64,000 nt of DNA from Lolium rigidum (GCF_022539505.1 NC_061512.1:153557962-153621961); one strand, 5' to 3'. Shown: positions 37,472 to 48,988, counted from the first letter of the stretch. Numbers and translations: made by a program. Notes: a model not told the origin generated them from the letters alone.

Positions 37472-38531
37472 TGTTATTTCACCTATTTTGCATGTTTCAT
37501 GATTATTGGAGAATCACTCACCAGAGTCAGGATTCTGCTGGAAAAAGCACCGTCAGAATGCAATATTTCTGAAGATCAACAACTGACGGAAATTACACCG
37601 AAGGTCTTATTTCTCCAGAAGAAGGAGCCAGCCAAAAGGAGGGGCCGAGGAGGGCCGCCATGGGCCCCCCATAGGCCGGCGCAGGCTCCACCCTGGCCTC
37701 GCCGCCTTGTGGGGAGGGGGCCCACAGCCCCCCTCGGCCGCCTCTCTTTCGCGTACTTGATCTACGCGAAAACCTAAGGTACGGGGAATAATCGCGAGGA
37801 GACACAGCCGCCTCTGCGGGGCGGAAAACACCAGAGAGAAAAGAGCTCTCCGGCAGGCTGAAATCCGCCGGGGAAATTCCCTCCCGGAGGGGGAAATCGA
37901 CGCCATCGTCACCGTCATCGAGATGGACTTCATTGGGATCATCATCACCATCATCTCCACCACCTTCACCGTCATCTCCACCGCTGCACCTCGTCACCGT
38001 TGTAACATCTAGGGTTGAATCTTGATTATTTCATAGGGGAAACTCTCCCGTATTGATTACTCCTTGTTATTGATGCTATTGAGTGAAACCATTGAACCAA
38101 GGTTTATGTTCAGATTGTTATTCATCATCATATCACCTCTGATCATGTTCCATATGATGTCTCGTGATTAGTTCGTTTAGTTCTTGAGGACATGGGTGAA
38201 GTCTAAATGTTAGTAGTGAACTATGTTGACTAATATTTAATGGTTTGATATTAAAGTTGTGGTGTTATTCTTCTAGTGGTGTCATGTGAACGTCGACTAC
38301 ATGATACTTCACCTTTATGGGCCTAGGGGAATGCATCTTATATTCGTTTGCTAATTGTGGGGTTGCCGGAGTGACAGCAACTTGAACCCCCGTTGGTATA
38401 TCGATGCAGGAGGGATAGCAGGATCTCAGAGTTTAAGGATGTGGTTAGATTTATCTTAATTACTTTCTTGTATTTGCGGATGCTTGCAAGGGGTATAATC
38501 ACAAGTATGTGTTAGTCCTAGGAAGGGCGAT
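37472..38531 (+). repeat. A2 3' LTR, right piece
   Basis: Continues the A2 LTR after C' (TGTTATTTCACC..). It matches the A 5' LTR at 47576-48594 up to CTAGGAAGGGCG, then is cut by the start of A at 38532. The five bases before A are GCGAT, the expected duplication, whose partner lies beyond the window. Confidence 0.88.
37661..37729 (+). promoter_or_regulatory. GC-rich inverted repeat in A2 LTR
   Basis: Arms TGGGCCCCCCATAGGCCGG.. and ..GCCTTGTGGGGAGGGGGCCCA (37661-37729). It occupies the same LTR position as 47717-47777 in A. Confidence 0.45.
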
Positions 38532-38664
38532 TGATACGTCCAATTTGCATCACTATTTTATATCATAATTTGCTGTTATTCATTGATATATTTCATATTT
38601 GGAGATGATACTTATGTTATTTCATCTATTTTGCATGTTTCATGATGATTTGGGGATCGCGCAC
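38532..38664 (+). repeat. A 5' LTR, left piece
   Basis: Starts TGATACGTCCAATTTGCATC and breaks at 38664 with CGCAC, which is repeated after B2 at 47572-47576. Confidence 0.92.
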
Positions 38665-38720
38665 TGATACGTCTCCGACGTATCGATAATTTCTTATGTT
38701 CCATGCCACATTATTGATGA

Positions 38721-40745
38721 CTAGCAAAAGTGCCCGTGCATTGCACCGGAAAAAAAATAAAACTCAATGCTATGGGTTGACTTTACAAAGTCGCTCCTTT
38801 GTCTTAGATTAGCCCATTGTCTTATCTGTCGACCGCTGTCACCAAATTGTAATCGAGATTTCTGTTGTTCTAACCATGTTTCTCGCTTTCGGAAAATGCT
38901 CACGGTCTCATCGTTGAGTTCATCGTATTATTCGAAATCACTGTGCTCTAAGGCAGCTGGAGCCCTGGAGCGGGATTCCCCGATAATACACTGGTGGGTT
39001 CGAAAAACCATCACCAAGGAGGAAAGATGGGACCTTTGAACGACGACTACTCTGGTCTTTCGGTGCATTTGGCAGCACCAAAACAATGTTGTCTTCAACA
39101 CGAAGAGACCGGATGGCATATGATCCGGTTGGAATTTGAAGCTTGGAAGATTGCGGGTCTCTTCCGGCGAGAGGTGTTCGGCTTCCCTCCACTGACACTG
39201 CTATGATTGATAGTAGGAGAGTAGGTTTAGATCGAGGAGTTGTCACGTCATGTTGGCAGCATTCTAGCCGCTTGACGGTGTTGTAACTTGATAAGTGATA
39301 TACTTTCTAGTGTGTATTCTAAACAAATTCGCAACACATTTCTTGTGGCGGTGAAATTTTCACCATGATGGAACCGTTTCACCGGATCAATAGTTTTTGG
39401 AGGCGTTTTGTGCCTCATGCGTCATCCTTACCTACACAATTGGAGCATGGGCAAACGGAATTTCAGGAAAGTCGGTAGAACTATTTCGGTCGAGGGACTC
39501 GAATCTTTTAAACGTGCTTTTGTCTTGCCGCAAGTAAAATCAATCATGAACAAATTAATCTTGCCTTCACGTGTAGGAAAATATTGTCTAAAATAGTCAC
39601 ATCAGCATAGAATTTCTAAAAATCATAGAGAATGAGCTGAAAAATTGAATACCAGGTTATTATTAGACTAATAATAAATTGTATCAGACAAGCTTAATCA
39701 TCATCCTTTTCTAAAAAAACAAGTGATGCTTCGTGTTGTGTTTATTAGGTACCATCCTTAACTTAACTGCAGCAAATGAATATTGGGCGGACGAATGCCC
39801 TCGCACGAATTCTATAATTCTATCATACGGAGTAGTATGGATTTTCTCTCTCATAGTACAACCGCTTCCATTGTTGCAAGCACCGGCCTGTGTCTTAAAC
39901 AAAGAAACAGATCGATGTGGAAGTGACAACCCACTGACCCGCCCCACCGCTGTGAACGACTCTGCTCCACTCAATATCTCGATCTCTATTGTTCTCCCCA
40001 GGAAGACCGGCTCCACTCATATCGATCTGATCCCCCCCCCCCCCCCCCCCCCGTTTTGGTCCACCTTCCTCCCCCGTCTTATCTGTCTCGTCTCCCACAC
40101 GCCATTCACCGCGGCGCTTCGTTCCCCTGGCCGCCGGCGCAGCTCTAGCCCGAGCAACTAATCGAGATCCCCCGCCACCATACGCAAGCTGCCCCAGGCT
40201 CCGGCAGCGCTTCGACTTTCTGCCTGCTGGTTGTGCCAATCCAACACCGTCGTCCAATTAATTTCTCCATGTCCAGAATTTTGCTTTCTTGCATCCCTTG
40301 CCGTTCAGTTAATTTCTTCATGTCCATCCATCTAATTACTTTCAAGACACCTTGCTGATAATTCAACCAATATGCATGTATTTAAACCGGTGGAATTCCC
40401 TGTAAGGACCCGAGGTGGGACTAACATGAAGAATATAAGTGGACGCTAGACGGAAAGGAACCGTCGGTTCCAAACCGATCGGTCTGTGCATCTCGTGGTC
40501 GTGAATTGGGCCGATTGAGATTGAGATGAGATGGGATTGGGACTGGGAATTGGGCCGTTTGTCCTTTCTCCTCGTAGCCTTGTGCGAGTCTTCTTTCGTC
40601 GATGGACATAACAAAACCACCGAACCGTTACCTAGGGTGGTAATTGTGCAGTAATATGCGATTTGGTGGGAGGGTAAAACGGTCCAATAAAAAGTTGGAC
40701 GAAAATTTTGGCAGAAACCTTAGCTCCTTTATTATTAGGTATAGA
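38721..40745 (-). mobile_element. Non-autonomous Helitron
   Basis: On the minus strand it starts TCTATACCTAATAATAAAG (40745) and ends GGGCACTTTTGCTAG (38721), the classic 5'-TC .. CTAG-3' ends. A hairpin (GTGCA-T-TGCAC) lies about 12 bases before the CTAG end. It sits exactly between A and T of the host LTR (A at 38720, T at 40746) with no target duplication; the uninterrupted site is visible in the B2 3' LTR (..GATGATTTC..). It is 2025 bp long with no Rep/helicase, so it is non-autonomous. Contents include a 21-base C run (40032-40052) next to GC-rich sequence resembling a gene 5' leader (39950-40260), possibly captured. The frames 39733-40161 (+) and 39895-40257 (-) are not recognisable proteins. 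Confidence 0.88.
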
Positions 40746-40970
40746 TTTCTACATGTTATATGCACACTTTATGTCATATTCATGAATTTTCTGGAACTAA
40801 CCTATTAACAAGATGCCGAAGTGCCAGTTCCTGTTTTCTGCTGTTTTTGGTTTCAGAAATCCTAGTAAGGAAATATTCTCGAATCGGACGAAATCAAGAC
40901 CCAGGTTCCTATTTTTCCACGAAGCTTCCGAACACACGAGAACCGCCGCGAGAGGGGGCACCGGGCCCCT

Positions 40971-41065
40971 GCACCATAGGCCGGCGCGGCCCAGGCCCTG
41001 GCCGCGCCGCCCTATGGTGCCGCCGCCTCTTCGACCCTCCGAGGCTGCCCTTCCGCCTATTTAAA
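40971..41065 (+). promoter_or_regulatory. GC-rich inverted repeat and TATA box in B2 5' LTR
   Basis: Near-perfect arms GCACCATAGGCCGGCGCGG.. and ..CCGCGCCGCCCTATGGTGC (40971-41020), then TATTTAAA at 41058-41065, about 40 bp downstream. The TATA box is the likely U3 promoter. Confidence 0.55.
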
Positions 41066-42403
41066 GCCTCCGTCGCGAAAACCCTATTGCGAAGAACCAC
41101 GATACGGAAAACCTTCCAGAGCCGCCGCCATCGCGAAGCCAAGATCTGGGGGACAAGAGTCTCTGTTCCGGCACCTCGCCGGAGCGGGGAAGTGCCCCCG
41201 AAGGCTTCTCCATCGACACCGCCGCCATTTCCACCGCCATCTTCATCACCGCCGTCGCTCCCATGAGGAGGAGTAGTTCTCCATCAAGGCTCGGGCCGTA
41301 CTCGGTAGCTATGTGGTTCATCTCTCTCCTATGTACTTCAATACAATAATCTCATGAGCTGCCTTACATGATTGAGATTCATATGATGATGCTTGTAATC
41401 TAGATGTCATTGTGCTAGTCAAGTGAGTTTTACTTATGTGATCTCCGGAGACTCCTTGTCCCACGTGTGTAAAGGTGACAAGTGTGTGCACCGTGTGGGT
41501 CTCTTAGGCTATATTTCACGTAATACTTACTCACCGTTATGAATGGCGTAGTGAAGTGCTTATTTATATCTCTTTATGATTGCAATGTATTTTGTATCAC
41601 AATTTATCTATGTGCTACTCTAGCAATGTTATTAAAGTAGTTTTATTCCTCCTACACGGTGTAATGGTGACAGTGTGTGCATCCGTGTTAGTACTTGGCG
41701 TATGCTATGATCATAATCTCTTGTAGATTGTGAAGTTAACTATTGCTATGATAGTATTGATATGATCTATTCCTCCTACATAGTGTGAAGGTGACAGTGT
41801 GCATGCTGTGTTAGTACTTGGTTTAGTCTTGTTGATCTTTCTTGCACTCTAAGGTTATTTAAATATGAACATTGAATTGTGGAGCTTGTTAACTCCGGCA
41901 TTGAGGGTTCGTGTATTCCTACGCAATGTGTTCATCATCCAACAAGAGTGTAGAGTATGCATTTATCTATTCTGTTATGTGATCAATGTTGAGAGTGTCC
42001 ACTAGTTAAAGTCTAATCCCTAGGCCTTGTTCCTAAATACTGCTATCGCTGCTTGTTTATCGTTTTACCGCGTTACTATCGTTGCGTTACTACCGCTACC
42101 ATATTACCACCATCAACTACACGCCGTTACTACTCGCTCATATTCATTCATACCACCTCGTATTTCACTATCTCTTCGCCGAACTAGTGCACCTATTAGG
42201 TGTGTTGGGGACACAAGAGACTTCTTGCTTTGTGGTTGCAGTGGTTGCATGAGAGGGATATCTTTGACCTCTTCCTCCCCGAGTTCGATAAACCTTGGGT
42301 ATCCACTTAAGGGAAACTTGCTACCGTTCTACAAACCTCTGCTCTTGGAGGCCCAACACCGTCTACAAGAATAGAAGCTCCCGTAGACATCAAGCACTTT
42401 TCC

Positions 42404-42420
42404 TGGCGCCGTTGCCGGGG
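42404..42420 (+). other. B2 primer-binding site (tRNA-Asp type)
   Basis: TGGCGCCGTTGCCGGGG, 11 bases after the 5' LTR end, identical to the PBS of A at 48972-48988. It is complementary to the 3' end of plant tRNA-Asp, as in Athila elements. Confidence 0.88.
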
Positions 42421-42558
42421 AGGAAAGGTAAAAAGGCACTCATACTCCGGTTCCAGTGTAACGCACTTTTCCGGCGCCATTGTGTTTGTGCTCGAAGCTA
42501 TTTCCTTTAGATCCCGCAATTGCATATTTTTGTTTCTTGTTTACACTAGTTTGGCATA

Positions 42559-43293
42559 ATGGACAACAATGAGCTTCTTATTCTATTTCCTGATTTAAAA
42601 CATGGATTGTTTGATGCGAAAATTAAAAAACCTATGGAATCTTATTTGCATGCCGGTAGTAATATTAGTATGAACGCTTTGAACACCATTGTTGATAATA
42701 ATGTAGAAAGTTCTAAGCTTGGGGAAGCTGGTTTTCATGATCTTTTTAGTCCCCCAAGCATTGAGGAGAAAATTTTCTTTGATGATACTTTGCCTCCTAT
42801 TTATGATGATTATAATAGTGGTCTTTTGGTACAACCTACTATGGAGAGTAATTTTTATGATGATTATACTATGCCTCCTTCACTTGATGAGAATAATAAT
42901 GATAGCTACTTTGTTGAATTTGCTCCCACTACAACTAATAAAATTGATTATGCTTATGTGGAGAGTAATAATTTTATGGATGATACTCATGATAAGAATG
43001 CTTTATGTGATAGTTATATTGTTGAGTTTGCTCATGATGCTACTGAAAGTTATTATGAGAGAGGAAAATATGGTTGTAGAAATTTTCATGTTACTAAAAC
43101 ACCTCTCTATGTGCTGAAATTTTTGAAGCTACACTTGTTTTATCTTCCTATGCTTGTTACTTTGCTCTTCATGAACTTGTTTATTTACAAGATTCCTATG
43201 CATAGGAAGCATGTTAGACTTAAATGTGTTTTGAATTTGCCTTTTGATGCTCTCTTTTGCTTCAAATACTATCTCTTGCGAGTGCATCATTAA
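42559..43293 (+). CDS. B2 ORF, 244-residue protein of unknown function
   Basis: The only substantial ORF of B2, in the gag position 140 bp after the PBS. The start ATG at 42559 (MDNNELLILFPDL) is the first in frame. Residues 1-150 are acidic and Tyr/Asn-rich with loose repeats (FDDTLPPIYDDYN, YDDYTMPPSLDEN). A basic Cys-containing segment follows (YYERGKYGCRNFH). Residues about 190-210 are strongly hydrophobic (LPMLVTLLFMNLF), followed by a basic tail. There is no CCHC zinc finger or retroviral gag fold that I can see. B1 has the same frame intact. It could be a membrane-associated accessory protein or a remnant of a larger ORF. Function unknown. Confidence 0.65.
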   Translation: MDNNELLILFPDLKHGLFDAKIKKPMESYLHAGSNISMNALNTIVDNNVESSKLGEAGFHDLFSPPSIEEKIFFDDTLPPIYDDYNSGLLVQPTMESNFYDDYTMPPSLDENNNDSYFVEFAPTTTNKIDYAYVESNNFMDDTHDKNALCDSYIVEFAHDATESYYERGKYGCRNFHVTKTPLYVLKFLKLHLFYLPMLVTLLFMNLFIYKIPMHRKHVRLKCVLNLPFDALFCFKYYLLRVHH

Positions 43294-45870
43294 AACTGCT
43301 GAGCCCATCTTAATGGCTAAAAAGAAAGAACTTCTTGGGAGATAACCCATGTGTTATTTTGCTACAGTATTTTGTTTTATATTTGTGTCTTGGAAGTTGT
43401 TTACTACTGTAGCAACCTCTCCTTATCTTAGTTTTATGTTTTGTTGTGCCAAGTAAAGTCTTTGATAGAAAAGTAAGTACTAGATTTGGATTATCGCTGC
43501 AGTTCCAGCATTTCTTTGCTGTCACGAATCTGGGTCTATCTCCCTGTAGGTAGCTCAGAAAATTAAGCGAATTTACGTGCGTGATCCTCAGATATGTACG
43601 CAACTTTCATTCAATTTGGGCATTTTCGTTTGAGCAAGTCTGGTGTCCTAATAAAATGCATCTTTACGGACTGTTCTGTTTTGACAGATTCTGTCTTTTA
43701 TTTCGCATTGCCTCTTTTGCTATGTTGGATGAATTTCTTTGATCTATTAATGTCCAGTAGCTTTATGCAATGTTCAGAAGTGTTAAGAATGATTGTGTCA
43801 CCTCTGAACATGTTAATTTTTATTGTGCACTAACCCTCTAATGAGTTTGTTTCGAGTTTGGTGTGGAGGAAGTTTTCAAGGGTCAGAGAGGAGGATGATA
43901 TACTATGATCAAGAAGAGTGAAAAGTCTAAGCTTGGGGATGCCCCCGTGGTTCATCCCTGCATATTTCAAGAAGACTCAAGCATCTAAGCTTGGGGATGC
44001 CCAAGGCATCCCCTTCTTCATCGACAACATTATCAGAGTTCCTCCCCTGAAACTATATTTTTATTCCGTCACATCTTATGCACTTTGCTTGGAGCGTCGG
44101 TTTGTTTTTGTTTTTGTTTTTGTTTGAATAAATGCTTGTGTGGGAGAGAGACACGCTCCGCTGGTTCATATGAACACATGTGTTCTTAGTTTTTAATGTT
44201 CATGGCGAAGGATGAAACTGCTTCGTTAATTGTTATATGGTTGGAAACGGAAAATGCTACATGTAGTAATTGGTAAAATGTCTTGAATAATGTGATACTT
44301 GGCAATTGTTGTTCTCATGTTTAAGCTCTTGCATCATATACTTTGCACCTATTAATGAAGAAACACATAGAGCTTGCTAAAATTTGGTTTGCATATTTGG
44401 TCTCTCTAAAGTCTAGATAATTTCTAGTATTGAGTTTTGAACAACAAGGAAGACGGTGTAGAGTCTTATAATGTTTACATTATGTCTTTTATGTGAGTTT
44501 TGCTGCACCGGTTCATCCTTGTGTTTGTTTCAAATAACCTTGCTAGCCTAAGCTTTGTATCGAGAGGGAATACTTCTCATGCATCCAAAAACCTTGAGCC
44601 AACCACTATGCCATTTGTGTCCACCATACCTACCTACTACATGGTATTTATCCGCCATTCCAAAGTAAATTGCTTGAGTGCTACCTTTAAAATTCCATCA
44701 TTCACCTTTGCAATATATAGCTCATGGGACAAAATAGCCTTAAAAACTATTGTGGTATTGAATATGTACTTATGCACTTTATCTCTTATTAAGTTGCTTG
44801 TTGCGCGATAACCATGTTTCTGGGGACGCCATCAACTATTCTTTGTTGAATATCATGTGAGTTGCTATGCATGTCCGTCTTGTCTGAAGTAAGAGAGATC
44901 TACCACCTTAATGGTTGGAGCATGCATATTGTTAGAGAAGAACATTGGGCCGCTAACTAAAGCCATGATTCATGGTGGAAGCTTCAGTTTTGGACATATA
45001 TCCTCAATCTCATATGAGAATAATAATTGTTGCCACATGCTTATGCATTAAAGAGGAGTCCATTATCTGTTGTCCATGTTGTCCCGTTATGGATGTCTAA
45101 GTTGAGAATAATCAAAAGCGAGAAATCCAAAATGCGAGTTTTCTCCTTAGACCTTTGTACAGGCGGCATGGAGATACCCCATTGTGACACTTGGTTAAAA
45201 CATGTGCATTGCGATGATCCGGTAGTCCAAGCTAATTAGGACAAGGTGCGGGCACTATTAGTATACTATGCATGAGACTTGCAACTTGTAAGATATAATT
45301 TACATAACTCATATGCTTTATTACTACCGTTGACAAAATTGTTTCATGTGTTCAAAATAAAAGCTCTAGCACAAATATAGCAATCGATGCTTTCCTCTTT
45401 GAAGGACCATTCTTTTACTTTTATGTTGAGTCAGTTCACCTATCTCTCTCCACCTCAAGAAGCAAACACTTGTGTGAACTGTGTATTGATTCCTACATAC
45501 TTGCATATTGCACTTGTTATATTACTCTATGTTGACAATTATCCATGAGATATACATGTTACAAGTTGAAAGCAACCGCTGAAACTTAATCTTCCTTTGT
45601 GTTGCTTCAATGCCTTTACTTTGATTTATTGCTTTATGAGTTAACTCGTATGCAAGACTTATTAATGCTTGTCTTGAAGTACTATTCATGAAAAGTCTTT
45701 GCTTTATGATTCACTTGTTTACTCATGTCATTACCATTGTTTTGATCGCTGCATCCACTACATATGTTTACAAATAGTATGATCAAGGTTATGATGGCAT
45801 GTCACTTCGTAAATTATCTTTGTTATCGTTTTACCTCGCTCGGGACGAGCAGAACTAAGCTTGGGGATGC
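43294..45870 (+). other. B2 non-coding tail with PPT-like repeats and PPT
   Basis: No supported gene. TCTAAGCTTGGGGATGC occurs at 43926-43942 and 43984-44000; a related copy (TTCTAAGCTTGGGGAAGC) lies inside the ORF at about 42711. The real PPT, CTAAGCTTGGGGATGC, is at 45855-45870. Confidence 0.72.
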
Positions 45871-47571
45871 TAATACGTCTCCGACGTATCGATAATTTCT
45901 TATGTTCCATGCCACATTATTGATGATTTCTACATGTTATATGCACACTTTATGTCATATTCGTGCATTTTCTGGAACTAACCTATTAACAAGATGCCGA
46001 AGTGCCAGTTCCTGTTTTTTGCTGTTTTTGGTTTCAGAAATCCTAGTAAGGAAATATTCTCGGAATCGGACGAAATCAAGACCCAGGTTCCTATTTTTCC
46101 ACGAAGCTTCCAGAACACCCGAGAACCGCCAGAGAGGGGGCACTGGGCCCCCAGACCATAGGCCGGCGCGGCCCAGGCCCTGGCCGTGCCGCCCTACGGT
46201 GCCGCCGCCTCTTCGACCCTCCGAGGCTGCCCTTCCGCCTATTTAAAGCCTCCGTCGCGAAAACCCTATTGCGAAGAACCACGATACGGAAAACCTTCCA
46301 GAGCCGCCGCCATCGCGAAGCCAAGATCTGGGGGACAGGAGTCTCTGTTCCGGCACTCTGCCGGAGCGGGGAAGTGCCCCGGAAGGCTTCTCCATCGACA
46401 CCGCTGCCATCTCCACCGCCATCTTCATCACCGCTGCTGCTCCCATGAGGAGGAGTAGTTCTCCATCAAGGCTCGGGGCTGTACCGTAGCTATGTGGTTC
46501 ATCTCTCTCCTATGTACTTCAATACAATAATCTCATGAGCTGCCTTACATGATTGAGATTCATATGATGATGCTTGTAATCTAGATGTCATTGTGCTAGT
46601 CAAGTGAGTTTTACTTATGTGATCTCCGGAGACTCCTTGTCCCACGTGTGTAAAGGTGACAAGTGTGTGCACCGTGTGGGTCTCTTAGGCTATATTTCAC
46701 AGAATACTTACTCACCGTTATGAATGGCGTAGTGAAGTGCTTATTTATATCTCTTTATGATTGCAATGTATTTTGTATCACAATTTATCTATGTGCTACT
46801 CTAGCAATGTTATTAAAGTAGTTTTATTCCTCCTACACGGTGTAATGGTGACAGTGTGTGCATCCGTGTTAGTACTTGGCGTATGCTATGATCATAATCT
46901 CTTGTAGATTGTGAAGTTAACTATTGCTATGATAGTATTGATATGATCTATTCCTCCTACATAGTGTGAAGGTGACAGTGTACATGCTGTGTTAGTACTT
47001 GGTTTAGTCGTGTTGATCTTTCTTGCACTCTAAGGTTATTTAAATATGAACATTGAATTGTGGAGCTTGTTAACTCCGGCATTGAGGGTTCGTGTAATCC
47101 TACGCAATGTGTTCATCATCCAACAAGAGTGTAGAGTATGCATTTATCTATTCTGTTATGTGATCAATGTTGAGAGTGTCCACTAGTGAAAGTCTAATCC
47201 CTAGGCCTTGTTCCTAAATATCGCTATCGCTGCTTGTTTATCGTTTTACTGCGTTACTACTGCTGCGTTACTATCGCTACCATATTACCACCATCAACTA
47301 CACGCCGTTACTACTGCTCATATTCATTCATACCACCTGTATTTCACTATCTCTTCGCCGAACTAGTGCACCTATTAGGTGTGTTGGGGACACAAGAGAC
47401 TTCTTGCTTTGTGGTTGCAGTGGTTGCATGAGAGGGATATCTTTGACCTCTTCCTCCCTGAGTTCGATAAACCTTGGGTATCCACTTAAGGGAAACTTGC
47501 TGCTGTTCTACAAACCTCTGCTCTTGGAGGCCCAACACTGTCTACAAGAATAGAAGCTCCCGTAGACATCA
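45871..47571 (+). repeat. B2 3' LTR
   Basis: 1701 bp ending GTAGACATCA. It starts TAATACGTCTCC instead of TGATACGTCTCC, so the terminal TG is changed to TA; the 5' LTR keeps TG, so the change came after integration. Confidence 0.92.
46153..46247 (+). promoter_or_regulatory. GC-rich inverted repeat and TATA box in B2 3' LTR
   Basis: Same module as in the 5' LTR: inverted repeat 46153-46202, TATTTAAA at 46240-46247. Confidence 0.5.
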
Positions 47572-48960
47572 CGCACCGGAGCCAGGATTCTGCTGGAAAA
47601 AGCACCGTCAGAATGCAATATTTCGGAAGATCAATAGTTGACGGAAATTATATGAAAATTCCTATTTTTCGAGATGACGAAGGGAGCCAGAAGGGGGAGC
47701 TGAGGAGGGCCGCCATGGGCCCCCCTCACAGGCCGGTGCGGGCCCTGCCCTGGCCGCGCCGCCCTGTGAGGAGGGGGCCAACAGCCCCCTCTAGCCTCCT
47801 TTTCTTCGCGTACACCTTCGTCCCGAAAACCTAAGCTCCAGGGGTACGTCGCGAAGGGCCACAGCCGCCTCTGCGGGGCGGAGAACACCAGAGAGAAAAG
47901 AGCTCTCCGGCAGGCTAAGATCTGCCGGGGAAATTCCCTCCCGGAGGGGGAAATCGACGCCATCGTCACCGTCATCGAGCTGGACATCATCTCCATCACC
48001 ATCACCATCATCTTCATCATCATCACCGCCGTCTCCACCGCTGCACACCGTCACCGCTGTAACAATTTGGGTTTGATCTTGATTGTTTGATAGGGGAAAC
48101 TCTCCCGGTGTTGATTTCTACTTGTTATTGATGCTATTGAGTGAAACCGTTGAACCAAGGTTTATGTTCAGATTGTTATTCATTATCATATCACCTCTCG
48201 ATCATGTTCCATATGATGTCTCGTGAGTAGTTCGTTTAGTTCTTGAGGACATGGGTGAAGTCTAAATGTTAGTAGTGAAGTATGGTTGAGTAATATTCAA
48301 TGTTATGATATTTAAGTTGCGGTGTTATTCTTCTAGTGGTGTCGTGTGAACGTCGACTACACGACACTTCACCTTTATGGGCCTAGGGGAATGCATCTTG
48401 TACTCGTTTGCCAATTGCGGGGTTGCCGGAGTGACGAAACCCGAGCCCCGTTGGTATATCGATGCAGGAGGGATAGCAGGGATCTCGCAGTTTAAGGCTG
48501 TGGTTAGATTTATCTTAATTACTTTCTTGTAGTTGCGGATGCTTGCAAGGGGTATAATCACAAGTATGTATTAGTCCTAGGAAGGGCGGTACATTAGCAT
48601 AGGTTCACCCACACAACACTTATCAAAACAATGAAGATTAATTAGCCGTATATATGTAGCGAAAGCACTAGACTAAAATCCCGTGTGTCCTCGAGAAAGT
48701 TTGGTTAATATAAGTAAACAAACCGGCTTGTCCTTTGTGCTAAAAAGGATTGGGCCACTCGCTGCAATTATTACTCTCGCACTTTACTTACTCGTACTTT
48801 ATTCATTTGTTACATCAAAACCTCCTGAATACTTGTCTGTGAGATTTTACAGTGAATCCTTCATCGAAACTGCTTGTCAACACCTTCTGCTCCTCGTTGG
48901 GATCGACATTCTTACTTATCGAAGATACTGCGATACACCCCCTATACTTGTGGGTCATCA
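47572..48960 (+). repeat. A 5' LTR, right piece
   Basis: Begins with the duplicated CGCAC and ends ..CTTGTGGGTCATCA. The total A LTR without B2 is about 1.5 kb. It is co-linear with the A2 LTR at 37490-38531. Confidence 0.9.
47717..47777 (+). promoter_or_regulatory. GC-rich inverted repeat in A 5' LTR
   Basis: Arms GGGCCCCCCTCACAGGCCGG.. and ..CCGCGCCGCCCTGTGAGGAG. The outer pairs TCACAGG/CCTGTGA replace ACCATAGG/CCTATGGT of B2, so pairing is kept with different bases. Confidence 0.5.
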
Positions 48961-48971
48961 AGACTATTTTC

Positions 48972-48988
48972 TGGCGCCGTTGCCGGGG
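48972..48988 (+). other. A primer-binding site (tRNA-Asp type)
   Basis: TGGCGCCGTTGCCGGGG, 11 bases after the LTR end. This is the typical Athila-lineage PBS and is identical to that of B2. Confidence 0.9.

Larger units (their letters stand above)
38665..42392 (+). repeat. B2 5' LTR (interrupted by Helitron)
   Basis: TGATACGTCTCC .. GTAGACATCA. Removing the 2025-bp Helitron leaves about 1703 bp, matching the 1701-bp 3' LTR. Many of the differences between the two LTRs are at CTG/CAG triplets. Three diverged copies of a GTGTGAAGGTGACAGTG-type repeat lie at about 41461-41520, 41645-41705 and 41769-41825. Confidence 0.9.
38665..47571 (+). mobile_element. Non-autonomous LTR element B2 (complete, carries a Helitron)
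   Basis: Complete insertion in the A 5' LTR with 5-bp duplication CGCAC (38660-38664 and 47572-47576). Parts: 5' LTR (38665-42392, including the Helitron 38721-40745), PBS (42404-42420), one ORF (42559-43293), non-coding tail, PPT (45855-45870) and 3' LTR (45871-47571). Without the Helitron it is about 6.9 kb with 1.7-kb LTRs. It lacks gag, protease, RT and integrase. Family by memory: WHAM/Sabrina group of Triticeae; not verified. Confidence 0.92.

Noticed and set aside
40032..40052. 21-base C tract as a functional element
   Set aside because: Simple homopolymer, prone to length error; no support for function.
38532..47571. Single LTR element from TGATACGTCCA to GTAGACATCA
   Set aside because: The two starts belong to different families; CGCAC on both sides shows B2 is inserted into the A LTR.
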